DNA from: an uncultured Eubacteriales bacterium
Lineage (GTDB): Bacteria; Bacillota; Clostridia; Christensenellales; Borkfalkiaceae
Direction: 5' to 3'
NCBI GenBank assembly: GCA_900543915.1
Contig: UQTB01000047.1
Location: forward strand, 1-7,447
DNA length: 7,447 bases
In this document: positions 1 to 5,027 of the stretch, piece after piece
Position numbering within the stretch: the first letter of the stretch is position 1
Layout of the letters: every line of letters begins with the position of its first letter
Translations under genes and position numbers: made by a program
Notes under the pieces: generated by a model
The model's input: the letters and a program-made list of their open reading frames with translations, nothing else
Database searches by the model: none
What the model was told of the DNA's origin: nothing

Positions 1-24
1 GCCGGGAGCGTCGATGCTCCCGGC
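1..24 (-). terminator. Perfect 9-bp inverted repeat, possible terminator at the window edge
   Basis: GCCGGGAGC (1-9) and GCTCCCGGC (16-24) pair perfectly around a six-base loop. The hairpin lies about 110 bases downstream of the minus-strand serine hydrolase stop codon, so it could end that operon. The U-run that would prove this on the minus strand would lie left of position 1 and cannot be seen. It could equally belong to a gene outside the window. Confidence 0.4.
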
Positions 25-63
25 TGTTGCCCTGTCCCCCCCCGCTTTTCCGGCATGCTGCGC

Positions 64-85
64 TTGTCCGGCAAAAACCGGACAA
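64..85. repeat. Perfect 8-bp inverted repeat
   Basis: TTGTCCGG (64-71) and CCGGACAA (78-85) are exact reverse complements around the loop CAAAAA. The hairpin lies 50 bases downstream of the serine hydrolase stop codon. It has no T-run after it on either strand, so it is not a standard intrinsic terminator; it could protect the 3' end of the transcript. Confidence 0.4.
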
Positions 86-134
86 AGCCCGTCCTCCGCG
101 CATGCGTACGCGGCCGCGCGGCGTCTCTTTCCCT

Positions 135-1199
135 TTACCGCAGCAGTTCCCGCTCGCGCAAATCGCGATATATTTCGTTATGAATCTCTTCGCGCATTTT
201 CATGATTTCGCCGTAATCATATCCTTTGAACCCCGAACGCATGCTCAGAAAACGGGTAGCGTTGGTCAGAATCACCACACACATGTTCTTTTCCCGATTA
301 AAAAAGATACTTTGTCCCGTATGTCCGCAATGCCCGAAACTGCCGTCCGGAAAAAGTTTACCCGTCTGCGAATACTTCTCATCCACGTACAGCCACCCGA
401 GCCCCCTGGATTCGCTCGCGCAATCGGGCGCGTACTGCCGCTCCGCTATGGCAAACAGCGCTTCGGGGTACAATCGTTCGTCCTTACGCAATACGGCTTC
501 CGTAAATTTTCTGATATCCGCCAAGGTAAAAAACTGTCCGCCCAAACCTGCTGACGTCTGCATGACCCTGACGATTTCGTCGTCCCAGGGATGCGCCAAT
601 CCGTCCACGTCCGCCGAACGGTAACAGATTGCGGCATTCGGCTCGTCAAGTTCGATATTGAACTTGCTCCTGGTATACCCCAAAGGCCTTTTGAGATATT
701 TTTCGAACAGGCCCTCCAGCGTTTCGTTGTAAATTTTTTCGAGAATAAATCCGAGCAAAACCATACCGCAGCAGGAATACAGGTAATCACTGCCCGGCGC
801 AAAAGCCAGGGCATGCGACAGAACATTTTCCGCAATCGCTTCACGGCCCTTTGCTGCAATTTCCGGAGGCGGCACATGGCGCACGATGCCCGACGTATGC
901 GTCAGCAGTTGTTTGACCGTTATGTCCTTTTTGTCGGCCGGCACGTTTGTGAAACAGTCGTCCAACCGGCTGTCCAGACGCAGCAAGCCTCTCCCTATCG
1001 TCTGTAAAACCAAGGGCGTCGTTACGAGGACTTTTCCTAAACTTGCTATATCGAAATAGGTGTCCTCGTTCACGTTGTCCGAGCAGAACGTGCTCTCGTC
1101 CGCCCCTGTTTTCACATAAACCGCGTAGGAATCGAATTCCCTGTCGGCCGCTTTTTGTCGCATTAAACGCTTTGTATTCTGCAAAAAGTCCGTTTCCAT
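135..1199 (-). CDS. Serine hydrolase of the beta-lactamase / penicillin-binding-protein fold (class C-like esterase family)
   Basis: This 354-residue protein resembles EstB/AmpC-type beta-lactamase-related hydrolases, which act on esters, amides or D-amino peptides through an acyl-serine. The SxxK motif is Ser53-Leu-Gly-Lys56. The family sequence LLTHTSG spans 98-104. The second motif is Tyr141-Ser-Cys143, where Asn or Asp usually follows Tyr-Ser, and the third is His293-Thr-Gly295 in place of KTG. His203 and the Ser216-Ala-Gly-Leu-Gly-Gly segment match conserved spacer regions. There is no signal peptide or membrane segment, so it is probably cytoplasmic, unlike secreted beta-lactamases. I chose the ATG at 1199 because AAGGAG lies eight bases upstream; an in-frame ATG at 1229 lies inside the dehydrogenase gene. 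Only 11 bases separate it from that gene, so the two are cotranscribed. The fold is clear but the substrate is unknown; 'beta-lactamase' should not be read as antibiotic resistance. Confidence 0.88.
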   Translation of the reverse strand: METDFLQNTKRLMRQKAADREFDSYAVYVKTGADESTFCSDNVNEDTYFDIASLGKVLVTTPLVLQTIGRGLLRLDSRLDDCFTNVPADKKDITVKQLLTHTSGIVRHVPPPEIAAKGREAIAENVLSHALAFAPGSDYLYSCCGMVLLGFILEKIYNETLEGLFEKYLKRPLGYTRSKFNIELDEPNAAICYRSADVDGLAHPWDDEIVRVMQTSAGLGGQFFTLADIRKFTEAVLRKDERLYPEALFAIAERQYAPDCASESRGLGWLYVDEKYSQTGKLFPDGSFGHCGHTGQSIFFNREKNMCVVILTNATRFLSMRSGFKGYDYGEIMKMREEIHNEIYRDLRERELLR

Positions 1200-1206
1200 G
1201 CGTTCT

Positions 1207-1213
1207 CTCCTTA
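1207..1213 (-). promoter_or_regulatory. Ribosome binding site overlapping the upstream stop codon
   Basis: On the minus strand the dehydrogenase stop TAA runs straight into AAGGAG (TAAGGAG). The hydrolase ATG follows at 1199. Stop codon and Shine-Dalgarno sequence share bases, so ribosomes ending on the first gene are placed to start the second, which suggests translational coupling. This site also decides the hydrolase start. Confidence 0.8.
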
Positions 1214-1942
1214 TAGTCTTTTTCTGCAACCGTCTATCTGAATATTCTGCCCGACAATATAGCCCGCCTTTTCGCTTGCCAGAAAACAGATCAATTCCGC
1301 ATTTTCCGCATCCGTCCCCGTACGACCGGCATAACAGAGCTCCGTCGGCGTAGAGCGATTCACGTCGGGGTCGCCCGAATCACTGACTGTACCGGGGGAC
1401 ACGCAGTTCACCACCACGCCTTTTCCGATAACTTCCTTTGCCAAGGACTGCGTCATTGCAATTACCGCACCTTTCGTAGCGGAATACGCCGCCATATCGG
1501 CATTGCCGTATACCCCGGCCACGGATGCTACATTGATAATTCGTCCGTAACCGTTTCCGAGCATTTGCGGCAAAACCGCTTTCGTGCAATGCACCACACC
1601 CATTACATTGACATTCCAAAACGTGCGCCACTTTTCTTCGCTTGTCTGCAAAAACGATTCAAAATTCCTCCAAAGTGCTGCATTGTTGACGAGAATGTCT
1701 ATTCGTCCGAACCGCTCCAAAGCTGACATGACGGCGCCTTCCACAGCCTTTCCGTCCGATACATCGCACACCGAACACAGCGCTTCACACGGATATGCCT
1801 TTAACTCATCCCGTAAAGCGCTCAACGTTTTTTCGTTCATGTCGAGCAATACCAATCTGACGCTTTCCTGCGCCATTTTCAAAGCTACTGCACGGCCGAT
1901 GCCCACCGATGCGCCCGTAATCAGCGCCGTTTTATTCCTCAT
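1211..1942 (-). CDS. Short-chain dehydrogenase/reductase (classical SDR, FabG-like), probably NAD(H)-dependent
   Basis: This is a 243-residue classical SDR, about the family's usual length. The dinucleotide site TGASVGIG is at 9-16. Asp34 at the end of the second strand normally selects NAD(H) over NADP(H). The NNAA motif is at 86-89 and the structural Asn at 110-112. The catalytic set is Ser140, Tyr153 and Lys157 (YSATK), and the Pro183-Gly184 turn follows. The C-terminal family sequence IDGG reads IDGC here (Cys239). It should interconvert an alcohol and a ketone; FabG-like ketoacyl reduction is less likely given Asp34. The substrate cannot be read from sequence. I chose the ATG at 1942 because GGAGG lies six bases upstream; a start at 1966 would add eight residues before the conserved N-terminus. 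It is the first gene of the operon with the serine hydrolase, which may act on the same compound, for example an ester or lactone and its hydroxy or keto acid (inference). Confidence 0.92.
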   Translation of the reverse strand: MRNKTALITGASVGIGRAVALKMAQESVRLVLLDMNEKTLSALRDELKAYPCEALCSVCDVSDGKAVEGAVMSALERFGRIDILVNNAALWRNFESFLQTSEEKWRTFWNVNVMGVVHCTKAVLPQMLGNGYGRIINVASVAGVYGNADMAAYSATKGAVIAMTQSLAKEVIGKGVVVNCVSPGTVSDSGDPDVNRSTPTELCYAGRTGTDAENAELICFLASEKAGYIVGQNIQIDGCRKRL

Positions 1943-2007
1943 ATTATCCTCCCTCTCGTTTGCCAATCCCGTGTCCCGACATGTCGATTGCCGACAATAC
2001 TACCCAT
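1939..2007 (-). CDS. Possible 22-residue leader peptide overlapping the dehydrogenase start
   Basis: In the transcribed leader, an ATG at 2007 opens 22 codons (starting MGSIVG, ending RGRII). The TGA stop overlaps the dehydrogenase start as ATGA. An AAAGGAG sequence lies upstream, but about 12 bases from the ATG, which is longer than ideal. Translation through it would carry ribosomes onto the dehydrogenase ribosome binding site. The peptide has no run of one amino acid that would suggest classical attenuation. A chance ORF of this size is quite possible. Confidence 0.25.
   Translation of the reverse strand: MGSIVGNRHVGTRDWQTRGRII
1977..1986. promoter_or_regulatory. 10-bp perfect palindrome in the dehydrogenase leader
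   Basis: CGACATGTCG is fully self-complementary and lies about 50 bases downstream of the predicted transcription start. On the minus strand the element TGTCGG occurs twice here, 15 bases apart. It could be an operator or an RNA fold. No regulator gene is visible nearby, so the role is a guess. Confidence 0.25.
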
Positions 2008-2043
2008 ATCGGACCGGCTCTCCTTTATCTGCGCCCTGAAAAT

Positions 2044-2072
2044 ATTATACTACGGCAGTCCGCCGCCGTCAA
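2044..2072 (-). promoter_or_regulatory. Sigma-A promoter of the dehydrogenase-hydrolase operon
   Basis: Read on the minus strand, TTGACG (2072-2067) and a perfect TATAAT (2049-2044) are separated by exactly 17 bases. Transcription should start near 2037, giving a leader of about 95 bases before the ATG at 1942. The spacer contains the inverted repeat ACGGC-N8-GCCGT (2052-2069), well placed for a repressor site. Confidence 0.85.
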
Positions 2073-2104
2073 TACGGTTTTCTGTCCGAAAAAGCCGCAA
2101 TCCT

Positions 2105-2118
2105 GCCGTCTTTACGGC
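2105..2118. repeat. Short inverted repeat GCCGT-N4-ACGGC upstream of the promoter
   Basis: GCCGT (2105-2109) and ACGGC (2114-2118) form a 5-bp inverted repeat some 35 bases upstream of the -35 box. The same five-base half-sites occur, in the opposite arrangement, inside the promoter spacer. It could be an upstream operator, or a coincidence in GC-rich DNA. Confidence 0.25.
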
Positions 2119-2126
2119 CGACATAC

Positions 2127-2154
2127 AAAAAGCCGCGTCGTTTCTTACGCGGCT
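2127..2154 (-). terminator. Intrinsic terminator facing the metallophosphoesterase-pfoR-like operon
   Basis: On the minus strand AGCCGCGT and ACGCGGCT form a perfect 8-bp stem (arms 2131-2138 and 2147-2154) around an eight-base loop, followed by TTTTT. It ends transcription arriving from the right. The operon transcript would therefore carry about 245 bases of 3' untranslated sequence containing the 104-base repeats. Confidence 0.8.
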
Positions 2155-2176
2155 CTTCCGAGTAATCCTTTTTCTG

Positions 2177-2391
2177 CGAAAGAGTGTCTGTCCGACTGTC
2201 CCGGCACGGTGTCTCTCTCCGCCGGTGTTATCATACGAACTTACTCCTGCCCGGCTTTCTTTTGCTTACTTTTCTTTCTCCGAAAGAGTGTCTGCCCGAC
2301 TGTACCGGCACGGTATCCCGTTTTTGTCGGTACACCGCACGAACTTTCTCCTGCCCGGCTTTCTTTTGCTTACTTTTCTTTCCGCGAAAGA
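2177..2391. repeat. 104-base tandem repeat: two full copies and a 7-base third
   Basis: Copies begin with CGAAAGA at 2177, 2281 and 2385, spaced exactly 104 bases apart. The first 14 bases (2177-2190, 2281-2294) are identical, and so are the 35 bases at 2244-2278 and 2348-2382. The centre differs (about 2211-2235 against 2315-2339) yet keeps the same length. Copy 2 has a 7-bp stem inside this centre (TGTACCG 2301-2307, CGGTACA 2328-2334); copy 1 has a different 5-bp stem nearby (2201-2205, 2221-2225). The period is not a multiple of three, so it is not a coding repeat. Confidence 0.9.
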
Positions 2392-2399
2392 AAAGTAAG
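2369..2399. repeat. 14-bp perfect palindrome touching the pfoR-like stop codon
   Basis: Arm CTTACTTTTCTTTC (2369-2382), three-base loop (2383-2385), and its exact reverse complement (2386-2399). On the minus strand the first arm begins with the base right after the stop TGA (2402-2400). No T-run follows, so it is not a standard terminator. The left arm is also the end of the 104-base repeat; only this copy keeps both arms complete. Confidence 0.85.
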
Positions 2400-3602
2400 T
2401 CAGATCTTCATATCGCCGAAACGCAGCCAGCCTTTCTTGCGCATCAGTTCGCTGACCGCGAGGCTGATGCCCGCCGGCAGGAGGAAAAACAGGAGCGCGA
2501 TCCCCAGCCCCAGCACCCAGCCGTCCAGAACGCCCGCCGAAGCCGAGACGGTGCTGAATACGCCGACCAGCCCGCTCGTGCCCATGCCGCCGCCCGTGGC
2601 GTCGCAGTACAGCCCGAACACGCACGTGGAAAGCGGACCGCAGACCGCGCTGGAGACGATCTCGGGCACCATGATGGCGGGGCGCTTCATGATATTGGGA
2701 ATCTGCAGCATGCTCGTGCCGATCCCCTGCGAAATGAGCCCGCCCACGCCGTTTTCCCGGAAGGACGTGACGGCGAAGCCCACCATGTGGCAGGCACATC
2801 CGACCGCCGCCGCGCCGCCGGCAAGCAGCATGGCGTTCACCTCCGCCGTTCCCGCCGTCCCCCCGGAAAGAATGGGAGAAGCCACTGCCACCCAGATCGC
2901 CGCGCTGGAAGTCGGCATCGTGAGCAGGATGCCCATGACGACCGAGATCACGATTCCCATGACGAAGGGCGTGATGCTGGTGGCGGCTGCGATCAATGCC
3001 CCCAGCTGGTTGATCAGCCAGATAAAGGGAAAGGAAACATAGATTCCCAGAAAAGCCAGCAGCATGCCGCCCAGCGGCACCAGGAGAATATCCAGCTTGG
3101 TCCTGCCCGCATACAGGGAAGCCAGCTCGATGACCAGCAGCGTGACGACGTACGATCCGATGGGATTGCCGGGCGCCCCGCCGCCGAACTTCGAGGCGAT
3201 GAGCGGCAGTCCGCCGCCGCCCGCGATCAGCTGGTCGGACCAGGCGCCGATCAGCCCGGCGACGGCGGCAAAAAAGATCAGCATCCGGTTTTTGCCCAGG
3301 GCATGCGCGATCCCCACGCCGATCCCGGCGCCCATCAGCGCCTTCGCGATATTCGCAAACGCCAGAAGCGTATTCCCCACGTAGTTTTCGCCGATCCAGC
3401 CGGCGATCTGCCCGAGGATCGTCCCCGCGATCAGCGTGACGAACAGCCCCTGCGCCATGCCCGAAAAAGCGGTGATAAAGTACCGTTTGGGCAATGTTCT
3501 GAAATACGTTTTCACTGCGTCTTTCGCAGTGTTTTTCGGCGTTTCCGGCTCCGGAAACGCCTCCTCGCTCTCTTTCTCGGGCACGATACCCTCTTCCTTC
3601 AT
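2400..3602 (-). CDS. PfoR-like PTS EIIC_2-family membrane protein (PTS sugar transporter subunit IIC-like)
   Basis: This 400-residue polytopic membrane protein matches what I recall of the PTS_EIIC_2 family, which includes Clostridium perfringens PfoR, once described as a regulator of the perfringolysin gene. Residues 1-38 are a charged, Glu/Pro-rich cytoplasmic extension. Hydrophobic segments follow from about 42 to 385, probably nine or ten helices. Family landmarks are GNPIGSY (145-151), the polar loop around GFAVTSFRENGVGGL (275-289) continuing to GTSMLQIPNI (295-304), and GMGTSGLVG (339-347). No IIA or IIB domain is fused or adjacent, so sugar phosphorylation cannot be assumed. The start at 3602 is supported by GGAGG seven bases upstream. 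It overlaps the metallophosphoesterase gene by ATGA, so the two are translationally coupled. The 104-base repeat region begins immediately after its stop codon. Family assignment is firm; substrate and regulatory role are unknown. Confidence 0.87.
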   Translation of the reverse strand: MKEEGIVPEKESEEAFPEPETPKNTAKDAVKTYFRTLPKRYFITAFSGMAQGLFVTLIAGTILGQIAGWIGENYVGNTLLAFANIAKALMGAGIGVGIAHALGKNRMLIFFAAVAGLIGAWSDQLIAGGGGLPLIASKFGGGAPGNPIGSYVVTLLVIELASLYAGRTKLDILLVPLGGMLLAFLGIYVSFPFIWLINQLGALIAAATSITPFVMGIVISVVMGILLTMPTSSAAIWVAVASPILSGGTAGTAEVNAMLLAGGAAAVGCACHMVGFAVTSFRENGVGGLISQGIGTSMLQIPNIMKRPAIMVPEIVSSAVCGPLSTCVFGLYCDATGGGMGTSGLVGVFSTVSASAGVLDGWVLGLGIALLFFLLPAGISLAVSELMRKKGWLRFGDMKI

Positions 3603-4297
3603 AGTTTGACCTCCGTCAGTTGATTGTCTGTTAAATCGCAGGAAGTGAGGTAATACGCCACGCCGTTTTTTATGACCAGCCTGTCCGCGCGCACGTCCCT
3701 GCCGTGCAGATGCCCGTAGATGACCGCATCCGCCCCCGCGCGTTCAAATAAGTCTGTAAAAAGCGAATTTTCCCGCTTTACGTTAAAGGGCGGATAATGG
3801 ATGAGAACCACCAGCCTGTCCCCCTCCCTTCTCATCCGCTCTGCGGCAAGAAGAGAGAGGCGGAAGCGCTCCGCCTCTCGTCTGTACAGTTTTTCGTCCG
3901 TCTCCGAAAAGCCGGGCGTGCCGGGAACGCTCCACCCCCGCGAGCCGCAGAAAACGACATTTCCCAATCTGACGGCATCGTTCTGAAGCGCATAGACGTG
4001 CGGCGGCAGGCTTTCGCGGATGCGCGAAATGCTCTTCCACCAATAGTCGTGATTGCCGCGCACAAGGATCTTTTCCCCCGGCAGAGCGGAAAATTCCTCC
4101 ATATCGAAGAGCGCCTCTTTCAGGTCCATCGCCCAGCTGATGTCGCCGGGGATGAGGACGACGTCGCCCTCCGCTGCCTTTTTTGTCCAGTCCGCCTTGA
4201 TCTTATCGAGGTACCCTACCCAATTTCCGCCGAACACTTCCATCGGCTTATCCGAAGTGCGGGATATATGCAGATCGCTGATGGCAAAAATTCTCAA
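3599..4297 (-). CDS. Calcineurin-like metallophosphoesterase (COG1768-type), TTG start
   Basis: This 232-residue cytoplasmic protein has the full two-metal phosphoesterase set: Asp8-Leu-His10, Gly51-Asp52, Gly81-Asn82-His83-Asp84, His167, and Gly195-His196-Leu-His198. The sequences around GDISWAMDLKEA, RGNHDYWWKSI and YGHLHGRDVRADR resemble a clostridial family annotated only as 'predicted phosphohydrolase'. The family would hydrolyse a phosphomono- or diester; the natural substrate is unknown. The start codon is TTG at 4297: the metal ligand Asp8 sits at the usual distance from the N-terminus, GGGGGAG lies five bases upstream, and no suitable ATG exists. It is first in an operon and its TGA overlaps the ATG of the pfoR-like gene, so the phosphoesterase and membrane protein are made in step. 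A functional link, such as a phosphorylated ligand of the membrane protein, is only inference. Confidence 0.93.
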   Translation of the reverse strand: MRIFAISDLHISRTSDKPMEVFGGNWVGYLDKIKADWTKKAAEGDVVLIPGDISWAMDLKEALFDMEEFSALPGEKILVRGNHDYWWKSISRIRESLPPHVYALQNDAVRLGNVVFCGSRGWSVPGTPGFSETDEKLYRREAERFRLSLLAAERMRREGDRLVVLIHYPPFNVKRENSLFTDLFERAGADAVIYGHLHGRDVRADRLVIKNGVAYYLTSCDLTDNQLTEVKL

Positions 4298-4321
4298 GGT
4301 TCTCCCCCGTGGTTTTTTCTT

Positions 4322-4350
4322 ATTTTAGCACAATCCGCCCGAAGAAGCAA
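4322..4350 (-). promoter_or_regulatory. Promoter of the metallophosphoesterase operon
   Basis: On the minus strand TTGCTT (4350-4345) and TAAAAT (4327-4322) are 17 bases apart, and the TG two bases before the -10 gives an extended -10 (TGCTAAAAT). The -35 box is weak. Transcription would start near 4315, leaving a leader of about 18 bases. The promoter starts just past the U-run of the neighbouring terminator. Confidence 0.6.
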
Positions 4351-4352
4351 CT

Positions 4353-4379
4353 AAAAAAAGGGACCGCGAATGCGATCCC
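4353..4379 (-). terminator. Intrinsic terminator of the cysteine-rich protein gene
   Basis: On the minus strand GGGATCGC and GCGGTCCC form an 8-bp stem with one G-U pair (arms 4372-4379 and 4360-4367) around the loop ATTC, followed by seven T. It lies 15 bases after the stop codon at 4395, so that gene is transcribed alone and separately from the metallophosphoesterase operon. Confidence 0.9.
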
Positions 4380-4394
4380 CCGAAAATCGAACAA

Positions 4395-5027
4395 CTACTG
4401 CGGATAAATCGGCAGCTCGAAAAATCCCGCGCAGACTTCCTGCGAGTAATTCTGGCAGGGCGGAATGGCGCAGTAACCGTAGGACGGAACCAGAAGCTCC
4501 ACTTCCATGACGATTTTCAGAATCACCGTGGAACAGCCGTTGATGGTAAACTGTCCCGCGCCCGTATAAGTCCCTTCCGCGGAGACCATGGAGACCACGG
4601 CTTCCACTTCGTACGGCATCACGGACGGCGCGGGGACGCAGAGTATGACATCCTTCGTGACGGTAAACGACGAGGTGGCGACGCCTTCCACGCCGTTTGC
4701 GTCCGTATAAGCCACGGTGACGGGTATGGTGACATCCGCACGCACGCGCGCGCTGTTGGGCTTATCCGCGATGGGATCGATCAGCAGATTGGAGATCGTC
4801 CCCCGGGCGGTAGTGCTTCTCGCGCTGATAAACGTGAGCGGATATGTAGGATTGGCCGGCGTGAAGTTTGTGAGATTCAGAACAACGCCCGTCAGCTGCT
4901 GTTGCTGCATGCACGCGTCGAACACCTTTTTTACCTGAATGCACACCTTTTCGCACAGGCCGTTCAGCGGATTGCCCGTAATCTGCCCCGGACATCTGTC
5001 CGATTGAAAATTACAAAAAAATGACAT
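4395..5027 (-). CDS. Conserved ten-cysteine protein of unknown function, possible spore-surface component
   Basis: This 210-residue protein has no signal peptide, no membrane segment and no enzyme motif I recognise. Ten cysteines lie in two clusters: 5, 12, 25, 29 and 39 at the N-terminus, and 130, 165, 186, 191 and 199 towards the C-terminus. Between them is a Thr/Val-rich stretch that looks like beta-strands (about 45-130, including TIPVTVAYTDANGVEG at 100-115). The ends, GNPLNGLCEKVCIQVKKVF and PSYGYCAIPPC, look like conserved signatures; I recall similar hypothetical proteins in clostridia but cannot verify this here. A cysteine-rich, strand-rich cytoplasmic protein without a leader would suit a spore coat or exosporium protein cross-linked by disulfides in the mother cell, which is inference. 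The ATG at 5027 has a very strong AAGGAGGAG three to four bases upstream. The gene stands alone, ending in its own terminator; no clear sigma-A promoter lies upstream. Treat as unknown function. Confidence 0.8.
   Translation of the reverse strand: MSFFCNFQSDRCPGQITGNPLNGLCEKVCIQVKKVFDACMQQQQLTGVVLNLTNFTPANPTYPLTFISARSTTARGTISNLLIDPIADKPNSARVRADVTIPVTVAYTDANGVEGVATSSFTVTKDVILCVPAPSVMPYEVEAVVSMVSAEGTYTGAGQFTINGCSTVILKIVMEVELLVPSYGYCAIPPCQNYSQEVCAGFFELPIYPQ

Noticed and set aside
135..1199. Antibiotic-resistance beta-lactamase
   Set aside because: There is no signal peptide, the second motif is Tyr-Ser-Cys, and the third is His-Thr-Gly, which fits the broad esterase/peptidase group rather than true class C enzymes.
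1200..1229. Earlier ATG at 1229 for the serine hydrolase
   Set aside because: It lies inside the dehydrogenase coding sequence with no Shine-Dalgarno sequence, while the ATG at 1199 has AAGGAG at good spacing.
2177..2391. CRISPR array
   Set aside because: The unit is 104 bases, only two full copies exist, and the variable centre is a diverged version of the same sequence rather than unrelated spacers.
2266..2799. Minus-strand open frame reading through the repeat region
   Set aside because: It is out of frame with the pfoR-like gene, and the 104-base period shifts frame at each copy, so the repeats cannot encode a repeated peptide.
2184..3623. A 479-codon open frame on the plus strand opposite the pfoR-like gene
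   Set aside because: Its product is Arg/Asp/His-rich low-complexity sequence without a recognisable domain, it has no ribosome binding site, and it mirrors a clear membrane protein gene in GC-rich DNA.
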